Shown: positions 21,445 to 30,502 of the stretch, in pieces
Layout: each line of letters opens with the position of its first letter
How positions within the stretch are numbered: the stretch's first letter is position 1
Notes under the pieces: generated by a model
What the model was told of the DNA's origin: nothing
Seen by the model: the letters and a program-made list of their open reading frames with translations, nothing else
Databases searched by the model: none
Assembly: GCF_039535785.1 (NCBI RefSeq)
Contig: NZ_BAAAXV010000009.1
Span: 310,001 to 374,000, forward strand
Direction of reading: 5' to 3'
Origin: Nonomuraea helvata
GTDB lineage: Bacteria; Actinomycetota; Actinomycetes; Streptosporangiales; Streptosporangiaceae
DNA length: 64,000 nucleotides
Program-made: the position numbers and the translations under genes

Positions 21445-22824
21445 ATGTCACCACTAGAGCTCGACTTCGACTCCTGCTACCGGGCCGTCTCAGCCAGAGA
21501 CGCCCGGTTCGACGGGCGCTTCTACACGGCGGTGACGACGACGCGTATCTACTGCCGCCCGATCTGCCCGGCCCGCACGCCCTCGTCCCGCAATGTGCGC
21601 TTCTACCGGCACGCGGCGTCGGCCGAGGCCGCCGGGTTCCGGCCGTGCAAGCGCTGCCGTCCCGAGCTCTCGCCCGGCGATCCCGGCTGGGACTTCCGCG
21701 GTGACCTGGTCGGCCGGGCGCTGCGGCTGATCGACGACGGGGCGGCCGACGACGACGGCGTCGCGGGGCTGGCCAAGCGGCTGCACATCACGGAGCGGCA
21801 CCTGCACCGCCTGTTCGTGGCCGAGCTGGGCGTCGGGCCGCTGGCGGTCGCGCGGACGAAGCGGCTGCTGCTGGCCAAGCAGCTGCTGACGGAGACGGGG
21901 CTGCCGGTCACCGAGGTGGCGTTCGCGTCGGGGTTCGGGAGCGTCCGGCAGTTCAACGCGACCATGCGGGAGACGTACGGCTTCACGCCGAGCGAGCTGC
22001 GTGCGACGGCGGGGCCCCGGGTGTCCGACGCGGCGCTCCGGGTCCGGCTGCACCGGCGGGAGCCGTACGACGTGGAGGGGGTCTTCGCGTTCCTAGCCTC
22101 CCGTGCCATCCCCGGGCTGGAGGAGGCGTCCCCCACGTCGTACGCGCGGGCCGTACCCGGTGGGACGATCACGCTCACACCGCGGCGCGACCACATAGCC
22201 CTGGACGTGGTGGTGGACGACACGCGGCAGCTCGCCCGCATCGTGGGGCGCTGCCGCCGCCTGCTCGACCTCGACGCCGACCCCGGCGCCATCGCGGAGG
22301 TCCTCGGCGAGACCTCGCTCGGCCCCCTGGTGGCGGCCCGTCCTGGGCTGCGGGTGCCGGGGGCGTTCGACGGCTTCGAGCTGGCCGTACGCGCGGTCGT
22401 GGGCCAGCAGATCTCGGTGGCCGGCGCCCGCACCATCCTCGGCCGCATCGTCGCCAAGGCCCCCGGCCCCCTCTTCCCCACCCCCGCCGAGCTCCTCGAC
22501 ACCGACCTCACCGGCCTGGGCCTGACGAACCGCAGGATCGCCACGCTCAAGCACCTGGCCGACCGCCTGGCGATCGGCCAGATCGACCTGGACGGCGGCC
22601 AGGACCCCGCCGAGGCGGTGGCGGCGCTGCTCGACGTCCCCGGCATCGGCCCGTGGACGGCCAGCTACATCGCGCTGCGGGCGCTCCGCGACCCGGACGC
22701 GTGGCCCGCGGGCGACCTCGTGCTCAGGAAGCGCATGGCCTGCCTGGGCATTCCCGACGACCACATCGAGCGGTGGCGGCCCTGGCGGGCCTACGCCGCC
22801 CTGCATCTTTGGAGCTCATCATGA
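21445..22824 (+). CDS. Ada-AlkA fusion: methyl-phosphotriester sensor and 3-methyladenine glycosylase
   Basis: 459 residues in three parts. Residues 1-80 are an Ada zinc domain with C37, C41, C68 and C71, where C37 matches the methyl-accepting cysteine of E. coli Ada. Residues 85-185 are an AraC-type helix-turn-helix (ITERHLHRLF, TEVAFASGFGSVRQFN). Residues 195-459 are an AlkA N-terminal plus HhH-GPD glycosylase (VGQQISVAGA, LLDVPGIGPWTASYIALR, with the catalytic Asp of AlkA in DPDAWPAGD). One protein thus senses alkylation, regulates transcription and excises alkylated bases. Its stop overlaps ogt. Confidence 0.93.
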   Translation: MSPLELDFDSCYRAVSARDARFDGRFYTAVTTTRIYCRPICPARTPSSRNVRFYRHAASAEAAGFRPCKRCRPELSPGDPGWDFRGDLVGRALRLIDDGAADDDGVAGLAKRLHITERHLHRLFVAELGVGPLAVARTKRLLLAKQLLTETGLPVTEVAFASGFGSVRQFNATMRETYGFTPSELRATAGPRVSDAALRVRLHRREPYDVEGVFAFLASRAIPGLEEASPTSYARAVPGGTITLTPRRDHIALDVVVDDTRQLARIVGRCRRLLDLDADPGAIAEVLGETSLGPLVAARPGLRVPGAFDGFELAVRAVVGQQISVAGARTILGRIVAKAPGPLFPTPAELLDTDLTGLGLTNRRIATLKHLADRLAIGQIDLDGGQDPAEAVAALLDVPGIGPWTASYIALRALRDPDAWPAGDLVLRKRMACLGIPDDHIERWRPWRAYAALHLWSSS

Positions 22825-23321
22825 TCGCTGCCCAGCTCGTACCGACCCCTGTGGGGCCGCTGTCCCTGCTGTCCCGCGAGGGGGTGCTGGTGGCGGCCGG
22901 GTTCACGGCCGACCCCAAGGAGATGTTCGTCCGCCTCACGCCCGCCCTGCAGGCGGAGGGCCTGGAGGTCGTGGACGGACTCGGGCCCGCGGTCTCGGCG
23001 GTCCAGGCGTACCTGGACGGGGACCTGGACGCCCTGGACGCCATCCCGGTCTCCCAGCCGGGCACGCCCACCCGCAAGCGCCTCCACCAGGCGCTGCGCG
23101 AGGTCAAGGCCGGGACCACCGTCTCGTACGCCGAGCTCGCCGAACGGGCCGGCCTGCCCAGGACTGCCGCACGGGCGGCCGGGTCCGCCTGCGCGCAGAA
23201 CCTGATCGCGCCCTTCGTGCCGTGCCACCGGATCCTGCCCAGCGGCGGGGGGTACGGCGGCTACTACTACGGCGTCCCGGTCAAGGAGTGGCTGATCGCC
23301 CACGAATCGGGCGTTCTCTAG
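22821..23321 (+). CDS. ogt: Methylated-DNA--protein-cysteine methyltransferase
   Basis: 166 residues; ATG overlaps the ada-alkA stop (ATGA). The active-site motif PCHRI places the acceptor cysteine at C135. VSYAELAERAG and the residues following PCHR complete the DNA-binding fold. It removes O6-methyl groups from guanine by suicidal transfer. Together with the upstream fusion it forms a compact adaptive-response operon. The last four bases overlap the convergent MFS gene. Confidence 0.94.
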   Translation: MIAAQLVPTPVGPLSLLSREGVLVAAGFTADPKEMFVRLTPALQAEGLEVVDGLGPAVSAVQAYLDGDLDALDAIPVSQPGTPTRKRLHQALREVKAGTTVSYAELAERAGLPRTAARAAGSACAQNLIAPFVPCHRILPSGGGYGGYYYGVPVKEWLIAHESGVL

Positions 23322-24472
23322 GTGGCGGGCACCAGGCGGCGGGCCTGGAGGCCCGCCGCTCCCGCCACCGCCAGCCCGACCAGGCCCAGCAGGGCGGCGG
23401 TCCAGGCGGGGGCCGTGTAGCCGAGGCCGGCGTCGATGGTGAGGCCCGCCGCGAAGGAGCCGATCGCGTTGCCCAGGTTGAAGGCGCCGATGTTGGCCGC
23501 CGAGGCGAGGGTCGGCGCCCCGGCGGCGGCGTCCAGGACGCGGGTCTGCAGGGGCGGGACCGTGGCGAAGGCGGCCACGCCGAAGAGCGTGATGGTGATC
23601 ACGAAGGCCGCCTGGCTCCCCGACACCAGGGCGACCGCCACGGCCAGGAGGGTGAGCAGGGCGACGGAGCCGTAGATGCTGGGCATGACCGCCCGGTCCG
23701 CCAGCTTGCCGCCGACCAGGTTGCCCACCACCAGGCCCACCCCGAACAGGGCCATGACCACGGGCACCGCTCCGGGTGAGAAGCCGCCCACGCCGGTCAT
23801 GATGGGCGCGATGAACGTGATGACGGCGAAGACCGGCGCGAAGCCGAAGACGGTCATCGCCAGGGCCAGCCAGACGCCGGGCTTGCGGAACGTCGACAGC
23901 TCCCGCAGGACGCCGCCGGACGGGCGCGGCTGTCGAGGCACGAGGGCCAGGACGCCGGCGAGGCCGGCCACGCCGATGGCGACCACGACCCAGAACGTGG
24001 CCCGCCAGCCGAACGCCTGACCGATCCAGGTCCCCAGGGGCACGCCCAGGACGTTCGCGAGCGTCAGGCCGGTGAACATCAGGGCGATGGCGCTGGCCCG
24101 CTTCTGCGGCGCCACCAGGTCGGCGGCGACCACCGAGCCGATCCCGAAGTACGCGCCGTGCGCGAAGGCCGACAGGAAGCGCCCGATCATCAGCACCGCG
24201 TACGAGGGCGCCAGCGCCGACAGCAGGTTCCCCACGATGAACAGCACCATCAGCGACAGCAGCATGGTCTTGCGCGACAACCGCCCGCCGAGCATGGTCA
24301 GCGGCGGCCCGCCGACCGCCACGCCCAGGGCGTATCCGGACACGAGCAGCCCGGCGGCCGGGATCGTCACGCCGAAGTCGGCCGCCACCTCCGGCAGCAG
24401 CCCGTTGATGATGAACTCCGTGGTCCCGATGCCGAAGGCGCTGATCGCGAGGGCGAACAGGGCGAGAGGCAT
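23318..24472 (-). CDS. MFS transporter (DHA1/AraJ-like)
   Basis: 384 residues with about twelve transmembrane helices. The N-terminus AISAFGIGTTEFIINGLLPEVAADFG and the loop GGRLSRKTML after helix 2 match arabinose-efflux/DHA1 drug-proton antiporters. The gene is divergent from a MarR regulator, a classic drug-efflux arrangement, with a palindromic site between them. The substrate is unknown. Confidence 0.9.
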   Translation of the reverse strand: MPLALFALAISAFGIGTTEFIINGLLPEVAADFGVTIPAAGLLVSGYALGVAVGGPPLTMLGGRLSRKTMLLSLMVLFIVGNLLSALAPSYAVLMIGRFLSAFAHGAYFGIGSVVAADLVAPQKRASAIALMFTGLTLANVLGVPLGTWIGQAFGWRATFWVVVAIGVAGLAGVLALVPRQPRPSGGVLRELSTFRKPGVWLALAMTVFGFAPVFAVITFIAPIMTGVGGFSPGAVPVVMALFGVGLVVGNLVGGKLADRAVMPSIYGSVALLTLLAVAVALVSGSQAAFVITITLFGVAAFATVPPLQTRVLDAAAGAPTLASAANIGAFNLGNAIGSFAAGLTIDAGLGYTAPAWTAALLGLVGLAVAGAAGLQARRLVPAT

Positions 24473-24491
24473 AGACTACTCCTCAGACGAC

Positions 24492-24530
24492 GTTAGTGAG
24501 CGTGGACATTATTTGCACACGCCGACTAAC
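24492..24530. promoter_or_regulatory. Palindromic operator between MFS and MarR genes
   Basis: GTTAGT at 24492-24497 mirrors ACTAAC at 24525-24530, with inner CGTG and CACG elements also mirrored. It sits centrally in the 90-base divergent spacer, where a MarR dimer could repress both genes. Confidence 0.55.
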
Positions 24531-24562
24531 TGACCATACAAGGATGCCGGGGAGGCTGTCAC

Positions 24563-24997
24563 ATGCCCCTAGCCGATGACGCCGTGGAGGCGCGCGCCCA
24601 GGGCTGGCGCACCCTCGCGGCGCTGCACGCGAAAATCGAGGACAGGCTGGAGAAAGCGCTCCAGAAGGAGCACGAGCTGAGTGTGAGCGAATACACAGTG
24701 CTGGACGTGCTGGCCAGGCAGGACGGCTGGCACATGCGCATGCAGCAGCTGTCCAGAGCCGTCGTGCTCAGCCAGAGCGCCACGACGCGGCTGGTCACCA
24801 GGCTGGAGAACCGCGGCCTGCTCAGGCGCTACCTGTGCGAGGACGACAGGCGCGGCATCTACTCCGAGGTCACGCAGGCCGGGTTCGAGCTGCTCGGCCG
24901 GGCAGGTCCCACACACGACGCCGTGCTGAAGGAGGTGCTGGACGAGGCGGCCGAGCAGCCCGAGCTGGCCCCGCTGGTCGCGGTGGTCAGGGCTTGA
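24563..24997 (+). CDS. MarR-family transcriptional regulator
   Basis: 144 residues. A winged helix covers about residues 35-105, with VLDVLARQ, the recognition helix LSQSATTRLVTRLENRGLL and the wing CEDDRRGIYSEVT, as in MarR. The divergent MFS pump is its likely target. The 3' end overlaps the convergent secreted-protein gene by 11 bases. Confidence 0.92.
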   Translation: MPLADDAVEARAQGWRTLAALHAKIEDRLEKALQKEHELSVSEYTVLDVLARQDGWHMRMQQLSRAVVLSQSATTRLVTRLENRGLLRRYLCEDDRRGIYSEVTQAGFELLGRAGPTHDAVLKEVLDEAAEQPELAPLVAVVRA

Positions 24998-25910
24998 CGT
25001 TGCTCTGGATCTCGCCGACCGGCACGTCCCGGGTGCCGCCGACCTGCACGGGCGCGAACTGGAACGGCACCACGTTGCCGGCCGCCTGGACCGGCCAGAC
25101 GGTGGTGACGGTGAGCGTGTACTTCTCGCGCGGCTGGTCGATCGACGAGCGCAGGTAACGCACGCCGCAGGTGAACTCCGCTCCCTTGACGTACGGCTTC
25201 CCTGACGGCCCGCAGCCGTCCTGGCGCACCTCGGCCCGGTCCGTGCCGGTACCAGGGTCGATCTTGATGTCCTGCAGCGTCGCCACCAGGGTCACGCTCA
25301 TGACGCCGGGGATCGACGCGGTGACCGTGCGGCGCGGCTGGCCGACGTTCTCCAGCCAGACATAGGTCGGCAGGTTGACGAAGCTCTTGGCGTCCGGGTT
25401 CAGCTTGACGGTGGGCTCCGGGACGGTCAGGGCGGCCCTGGCGATCTGCGCCAGCTGCTCGATCGTGATCCCGGACGGCGGCGTGACATTCGGCGGCATG
25501 AAGACGAACAGCTCGAGGCCGCCCCAGCAGGCGGCGCCGTTCGGGTCGGCCTTGTTGTACGCGGGCACCCACCACCGGCCCGGCTTCCCGAGCTTGTCCT
25601 TGAACTGCTGTTCGAAGGCCACGCGGCTGCCCTCCTCGATGCCCAGACGCCTGGCCCGGTCGCGGCCCCCGGTGTGCAGCCGGTACATGTCCTCGGCGTT
25701 CAGGCTGGGTTCGTACCAGCACGGCCGCGGGATGCGATAGCCGTCCCCCTTGCCGCCCCCGGCGCCGTCACCAGAGATCTTGATGGTGTCGGTCGAAAGG
25801 TCCACGAACCTGGTGTTGCCGGACCCGCCCGCATCGACGTCGACCTTGGGGGGATCTGTGGGAAAGAGCATCAGCGGCACCGCGAGCAGCATCGCGATCA
25901 AAGGTTTCAT
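24987..25910 (-). CDS. Secreted protein of unknown function, end of Tad operon
   Basis: 307 residues from ATG 25910, which overlaps the lipoprotein stop (ATGA). Residues 1-17 are hydrophobic and look like a signal peptide. The mature part has an aspartate/glycine-rich start (DVDAGGSGNTRF), four cysteines that could form disulfides, and a beta-rich feel, but no family is recognised. As the last gene of the leftward Tad operon it may be an exported accessory of the pilus or envelope complex. Confidence 0.75.
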   Translation of the reverse strand: MKPLIAMLLAVPLMLFPTDPPKVDVDAGGSGNTRFVDLSTDTIKISGDGAGGGKGDGYRIPRPCWYEPSLNAEDMYRLHTGGRDRARRLGIEEGSRVAFEQQFKDKLGKPGRWWVPAYNKADPNGAACWGGLELFVFMPPNVTPPSGITIEQLAQIARAALTVPEPTVKLNPDAKSFVNLPTYVWLENVGQPRRTVTASIPGVMSVTLVATLQDIKIDPGTGTDRAEVRQDGCGPSGKPYVKGAEFTCGVRYLRSSIDQPREKYTLTVTTVWPVQAAGNVVPFQFAPVQVGGTRDVPVGEIQSNVKP

Positions 25911-26512
25911 CGGGTGCATCTCTCTGTGGAGGTGATGTAGGACCTGATGCGCCACACCCCGTCGTCACCGCGGTGAGTGACCACGCTCTGGCTGTAGGGG
26001 GTGCGCAGCCAATCGGGTTGAGGGGCGACGGCCTTGCCGGTGCGGGAAGAGATCATCCGCACCCCCGACTCGTCCACGCATGCGTTGACCTGGGCGCCCT
26101 TTCCCATCTGCGCGCTGACGCGCAGCTTGTAGAGCCGGCTCGTCCCCCGGAGCGAGCGTTCCTGGTCGACGAACTGGTTCACCCACTCCGCCGCCTGCTC
26201 CTCGGCGTTGATCTCGAGATCGCGCTTGTAGCCGCGGGTGCCCTCCACGACGGCCTTGCGGGTGCCCACGTACTGGTCGACCATGACCTTCAGCAGCGGG
26301 TCGGGATCCGCGGGCCACTCCACCCGCACGCGCAGGCCCTCGCCGATGGCGATGGTCTGGGGGCCGGACGGCAGCGCCTTCTCCGCCGGGTCGGCACTCT
26401 CCGCAGCTTTCGCGGAAGGGCTCCGCACCGGGGCGGGCGTGTACGGGCGCTCGGCCTGCCCGCAGCCGGCCAGGACGACCGCCAAGAGCACCAGGACCAG
26501 GACTCGTCTCAT
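25907..26512 (-). CDS. Lipoprotein of unknown function in Tad operon
   Basis: 201 residues. The signal sequence ends in a lipobox LAGC, making C17 the lipidated residue. A short proline/serine linker precedes a compact domain of about 140 residues with GTRGYKRDLEINAEEQAAEWVNQFVD and VNACVDESG. This suggests an NTF2-like or DUF-type extracytoplasmic domain, but no family is claimed. Both ends overlap neighbouring genes by four bases, so it belongs tightly to the operon. Confidence 0.78.
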   Translation of the reverse strand: MRRVLVLVLLAVVLAGCGQAERPYTPAPVRSPSAKAAESADPAEKALPSGPQTIAIGEGLRVRVEWPADPDPLLKVMVDQYVGTRKAVVEGTRGYKRDLEINAEEQAAEWVNQFVDQERSLRGTSRLYKLRVSAQMGKGAQVNACVDESGVRMISSRTGKAVAPQPDWLRTPYSQSVVTHRGDDGVWRIRSYITSTERCTR

Positions 26513-29214
26513 GCCGATGACTCCCTCACCACATGGATGCGCCACGTGGGCAGCAGTTCCTCGATCAAGGCCTCGGTCTCCGGGGCCATCCCGCCGCCGT
26601 ACGGGTGCGAGGCCGCCCTGCGGGTCAGCCCCTCCACGACGGCGCGCAGCCGTACGACGTCCTCGGTCGCGTGCGTGGCCCGCAGCAGATCGCGCCAGAG
26701 GCCCTCGTCGTCGGCCGCCAGCAGCAGCGCCGCGCGCACGGCCGCCACGGCGGCGTCCGGCTGGCCGTGCGCGAGCCTGAGCTCGCAGAGCCGGTGCGCC
26801 GCGTCGGCCACCTCGGCGGCCACGTCGTACTCCAGGTCCTCGGCCGCCAGCCAGGCGTACCTGCCCGGTTGGCGGCCGGTCAGCAGCGGGCCCCTGACCA
26901 GGCCGAGCGCCTTCTCCAGCAGGACGGCCCTGGCCGTCTGCTCGCCGTGCGAGCGGCGTACGAGCTCGCGGAACAGCGCCCAGTCCGTACGCACCTCGGG
27001 CCCCAGGCTGAGCCGGCCGGCCTCGTCGGTGAGCAGGTGGTCGGGCCCCAGCCATTCGGCGACCCTGGCGATCGTGGCGTCCCTGACCATGGCCTGCACG
27101 CCGCGCGGCCACAGCACCCCGCCGAGCACCGAGGGATGCACGCCGGCGGGATGGGTGGCCAGGTAGACCAGCAGCTCGGTGGCCAGCGCCATCCGGCCTT
27201 CCTCCAGCGGCCGCAGGCCCGTGACCTCGATGGGGCCGAGGATCCTGATCTCGACGGCGGGCGGGTGCAGCCCGTCCAGCGGCTCAGGCTCGGGGACGGG
27301 CTCGCCGTCGACCCGGTCGGCCGTGCGGAAGAGGTCGATCAGGGCCTGGTAGTGGCGGCGCGGCAGGAGCTGGGCCTGCACGTCGAAGCCCAGCTCGGCG
27401 ATCCTGGCCCGGCCGTCGTCGCCGATCTCCAGTGTCCAGGTGGCGTGCGGCACGTCGCCCGCCAGGACGTACCCGGCGGTGTCCCTGCGGGCCAGCAGCG
27501 CGAGCCGCCTGGCCTCCTCATGCGTGGGCGCCACCGCCGACAGCAGGTAGTGGGCGTCGCGCGGGCTGCCGGAGATGCGCCCGGTCAGCACCTCCCTGCG
27601 CGGCGCCGCGCTCGCCTCCAGCTCGGGCAGCACCTCGGCCAGGCCGCCCACGGCCCTGATCCGGTCGGGCGCGATGGCGGTCAGCTCCGCGCCGAAGCCG
27701 ACGAGAGTGATGCGCATGCGGTCGGACCAGCGGTTCGTGGCCAGCTCGACGGCGAGCGCGGCCAGCGCGGCGGTGGTCTGCGGGCCGCGCACGTTGATCA
27801 GGCCCTGCGCGGCCTCCAGGTCGATCAGCACGCGCCCGCTCGCGTCCGTGCCGATGGAGACCAGCCCCGGGTACGGCGCGCCGCCAGCCTGATCCTCCAG
27901 GAGACGGCCCTCGTGGGCCGGCAGCCGCCAGACCTGGCCGCCGTCCTGGGTCGTCCAGGGCGCGGGCGGGTGCTCGTCCGGCGGATGGATCCACAGGTCG
28001 AGCGTGCGGGCCGACAGGTGTGCCCCGTACACGGTGGGCGGGGTGCGGTTCTGAGCGGCCAGCTCGGCGCCGAGCAGCCGCAGGCCGATGTCGAGGATGC
28101 GGGCGCCCGGCGCGTCGCCGCCCAGCCGGAGCGCGACCTCGGCCTGGGCGGCGTCGTCGCGCGGGCGTACGATCCTGCGGCCGAACATCCTGCGCCAGAG
28201 CTGCTCGCGCCGCCGCCTGGCCAGCACGAGCAGCAGGCCGGCGGCGGCCAGCGAGGCCGAGGCGAGGTAGTCGGTGAGGTCGGCCTGGCTCTCCTGGACG
28301 ATGGGCCGCTGCTCGGCCCGCTGCTCCGGCTGCCGGTGCCTGGCCCCCGTCCCCTCCTCGGCCTTCTTCTCCGTCTTCTTCTCGACGTGGTCGGTCGTCG
28401 AGCCGTGCTCGAGGTTGCGGTCCACGTGCGCTCTGCCGGGATACTCGCGCAGCGTCTCCTCGCGGGGCTGGCCGGCGGGGACGATGTGGACGTGCCTGGC
28501 GTCGTCCGGCATGTCGAGCACCCAGCCGGGCCTGATCAGGTCGGCCATGCGCAGGCGGCTGCCGTCCGGCTGCTCCTTCGCCTGGTTGAGCCGGTAGATC
28601 TCGGGATACCGGCGGCCGTCCCCGAGGCATTTCTCGGCGATCTCCCACAGGCTCTCGTGGTGCCGGCCGTGCGGGGGCTGCACCACGTACACCTTCTTGG
28701 TCGTGTTCGTCTCGAGCGTCTTCTCGACGATCGGCGCCGAGTACGCGACCGCCGTCACGGGCGGCGCGGCCGGGGTCGGCGCCAGCCTGACCAGCGGCGC
28801 GATCATCGCCCCTGTCGTGAACAGCAGCAGCACGGCGCCGACGAGCTTGTTGGCCAGCGCCTGCGTCCCGCCCGAGAGCGGCACGCGGGCGGGCATGCCG
28901 ACCCTGCGGACCCCGGCGTACACCTCGACCAGGACACACACGAAGAGCTGGAACCAGGCCAGCCACACCAGCAGCACCAGCACGGCCACGATCGTGCTCG
29001 GCCCGACGCGGCTGGTGAGCAGGTCGAGGTCGAGCAGCTCGGGCGCGATCGGCGGGCCGACGAAGGTGAGCAGCGCGTACGGCACGCCGCCCACGAGCGC
29101 GACCAGCACGATCAGCGACGCGATCCCGGCGAGCACGTCACCCGCGCTGCGCCTGGCCTTGACGCGCACGGGCTTGTGACGCCCGTGCGGACGCGCTGGC
29201 TCTCGCGTCGCCAT
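26509..29214 (-). CDS. Large membrane protein with LysM-like and BTAD regions
   Basis: 901 residues; GGGAGAG precedes the ATG. Three transmembrane helices lie within residues 24-150 and a fourth near 312-330. Between them is a LysM-like segment (KVYVVQPPHGRHHESLWEIAEKCLGDG..., about 173-240) and a lysine/glutamate-rich stretch. The C-terminal ~260 residues resemble the winged-helix plus bacterial transcriptional activator domain (EIRILGPIEVTG, VLWPRG, tetratricopeptide-like helices). This membrane-plus-BTAD architecture recurs beside actinobacterial tad genes; its function is not established. Confidence 0.8.
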   Translation of the reverse strand: MATREPARPHGRHKPVRVKARRSAGDVLAGIASLIVLVALVGGVPYALLTFVGPPIAPELLDLDLLTSRVGPSTIVAVLVLLVWLAWFQLFVCVLVEVYAGVRRVGMPARVPLSGGTQALANKLVGAVLLLFTTGAMIAPLVRLAPTPAAPPVTAVAYSAPIVEKTLETNTTKKVYVVQPPHGRHHESLWEIAEKCLGDGRRYPEIYRLNQAKEQPDGSRLRMADLIRPGWVLDMPDDARHVHIVPAGQPREETLREYPGRAHVDRNLEHGSTTDHVEKKTEKKAEEGTGARHRQPEQRAEQRPIVQESQADLTDYLASASLAAAGLLLVLARRRREQLWRRMFGRRIVRPRDDAAQAEVALRLGGDAPGARILDIGLRLLGAELAAQNRTPPTVYGAHLSARTLDLWIHPPDEHPPAPWTTQDGGQVWRLPAHEGRLLEDQAGGAPYPGLVSIGTDASGRVLIDLEAAQGLINVRGPQTTAALAALAVELATNRWSDRMRITLVGFGAELTAIAPDRIRAVGGLAEVLPELEASAAPRREVLTGRISGSPRDAHYLLSAVAPTHEEARRLALLARRDTAGYVLAGDVPHATWTLEIGDDGRARIAELGFDVQAQLLPRRHYQALIDLFRTADRVDGEPVPEPEPLDGLHPPAVEIRILGPIEVTGLRPLEEGRMALATELLVYLATHPAGVHPSVLGGVLWPRGVQAMVRDATIARVAEWLGPDHLLTDEAGRLSLGPEVRTDWALFRELVRRSHGEQTARAVLLEKALGLVRGPLLTGRQPGRYAWLAAEDLEYDVAAEVADAAHRLCELRLAHGQPDAAVAAVRAALLLAADDEGLWRDLLRATHATEDVVRLRAVVEGLTRRAASHPYGGGMAPETEALIEELLPTWRIHVVRESSA

Positions 29215-29284
29215 CGTCTCTCCCTTCCGCCGTCCAGCGTCGTGCCTGGTACGTCCGCCGATCCATTGAGTGGTGCGATTCGGT

Positions 29285-29689
29285 CTATCTCGCTTCGGGC
29301 GCGGCGACCGCCTGGCCGGTCATCTCGAAGTCCGGGAACCCGATCGCGCTCAGGAAGAACGCCTCTCCCCGCACCGACACGGTGACCGTCACCTGCGCCT
29401 GACCCACGGTGCACTGGCCACGGGTCACGTCGCCGCCGCCCTGCGCCGCGACGATCTCGTCGGCCCTGGCGCACACTTGGTCCTCGCCGAGCAGCCGGGT
29501 CTGCCCGGTGGCACGGAGGTGGTCGACGTCGATCTGGTCGGCGCCGGCCCGCGCGGCCTGCTCGGCCACGTCGGCGGCGCGCAGCCGGGCGTTGATCGCC
29601 GCTCCGCCGTCCACGAGCAGCCCCGCCAGCAGGAACACGGCGACGGAGAAGAGCACGGTGAAGACCGACATCGACCCCCGCTCATTCAT
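29285..29689 (-). CDS. TadG/TadF-like pseudopilin, third of three
   Basis: 134 residues. The N-terminus NERGSMSVFTVLFSVAVFLLAG is a class III prepilin-like signal and one transmembrane helix, followed by a helical region and two cysteines. Unlike its two upstream neighbours it has phenylalanine, not glutamate, at the +5 position after the glycine, so processing by a prepilin peptidase is doubtful. It overlaps the preceding gene by eight bases. Confidence 0.8.
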   Translation of the reverse strand: MNERGSMSVFTVLFSVAVFLLAGLLVDGGAAINARLRAADVAEQAARAGADQIDVDHLRATGQTRLLGEDQVCARADEIVAAQGGGDVTRGQCTVGQAQVTVTVSVRGEAFFLSAIGFPDFEMTGQAVAAPEAR

Positions 29690-30077
29690 CGACCCTCCTG
29701 AACTGCTCGATCGGCACCACCGCCGTGCCGGTCATCCGCTTGGCGCCGCCGAACCCCAGGAAACCGAGGTCCAGCTCGCAGCTCACCTCGGCCTGGACCT
29801 GACCGCCCTGCTCCCATGCGGAGCCGTCCAGCGACACCGACGGGGACCCGCAGGGGCCGGTCAGCGTGCTGTCGGCGACGGCCTTGGCGGCGGCCTCGGC
29901 TTCGTCGAACGAGCGCTGCACCGACGCGGCGCGGGCCGCGTCCCTGGCCGCCCCGTTGACCCGGCCCTGCGTCTCCACCAGCACCCCGGCTCCGGCCAGG
30001 AACATGAGGAACAGCAGGAAGACCGGGGCCAGCATCACGGTCTCCACGGCCATGGAGCCCCGCTCTCCCCCGCTCAT
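29682..30077 (-). CDS. TadE-like pseudopilin, second
   Basis: 131 residues from ATG 30077, overlapping the upstream stop (ATGA). ERGSMAVETVMLAPVFLLF has the glycine followed by glutamate at +5 expected for TadE/TadF prepilins. One transmembrane helix leads to a periplasmic-side domain with two cysteines (GPCGSPS, VSCELD). TadE/F proteins are minor pilins needed for Flp-type pilus assembly. Confidence 0.85.
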   Translation of the reverse strand: MSGGERGSMAVETVMLAPVFLLFLMFLAGAGVLVETQGRVNGAARDAARAASVQRSFDEAEAAAKAVADSTLTGPCGSPSVSLDGSAWEQGGQVQAEVSCELDLGFLGFGGAKRMTGTAVVPIEQFRRVDE

Positions 30078-30502
30078 GAGCAGTCCTCGCCGCCGTTGTC
30101 GGGGCGGAAGCACTCGACGGGCCCGCCCGCGGTGGCGGTGATCGTGAACGTCAGCTGCGGCAGGAGCGGGATCACCTGTACGGCGCTGCCCGTCACCGTG
30201 ACGAAGCGCTCGTCAGGCTCCTTCTCGGACGTCGTGGCCGTGGCGCCCTGGAGCAGCTTCGGGCCGACGGCCTTGATGATGTCGGTGGCCTTCGCGGTGG
30301 CCTGGCCCGGCCAGTCACCCGAGTCGAACGGCGCCGCCCTGGCCACGCGCGCGCCCTCCTGGGCGGCCGCCTCCGCGACCTGGCGGGCGTGGAACCAGAG
30401 CGCGACCTGCACGATGAGCAGCGCGACCGCCAGGATGACCGGCATGAGGATGGCCAGCTCGATCACCGTCGCGCCCCGCTCGTCTCTCTTACGGGTTGTC
30501 AC
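30074..30502 (-). CDS. TadE-like pseudopilin, first
   Basis: 142 residues from GTG 30502. A longer reading from GTG 30517 is also possible. The N-terminus DERGATVIELAILMPVILAVALL is a TadE_N signature with glutamate at +5. The C-terminus has a cysteine pair (ECFRPDNGGEDC). The start lies inside the end of the Flp-like gene (14-base overlap), so translation is probably coupled. Confidence 0.83.
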   Translation of the reverse strand: MTTRKRDERGATVIELAILMPVILAVALLIVQVALWFHARQVAEAAAQEGARVARAAPFDSGDWPGQATAKATDIIKAVGPKLLQGATATTSEKEPDERFVTVTGSAVQVIPLLPQLTFTITATAGGPVECFRPDNGGEDCS

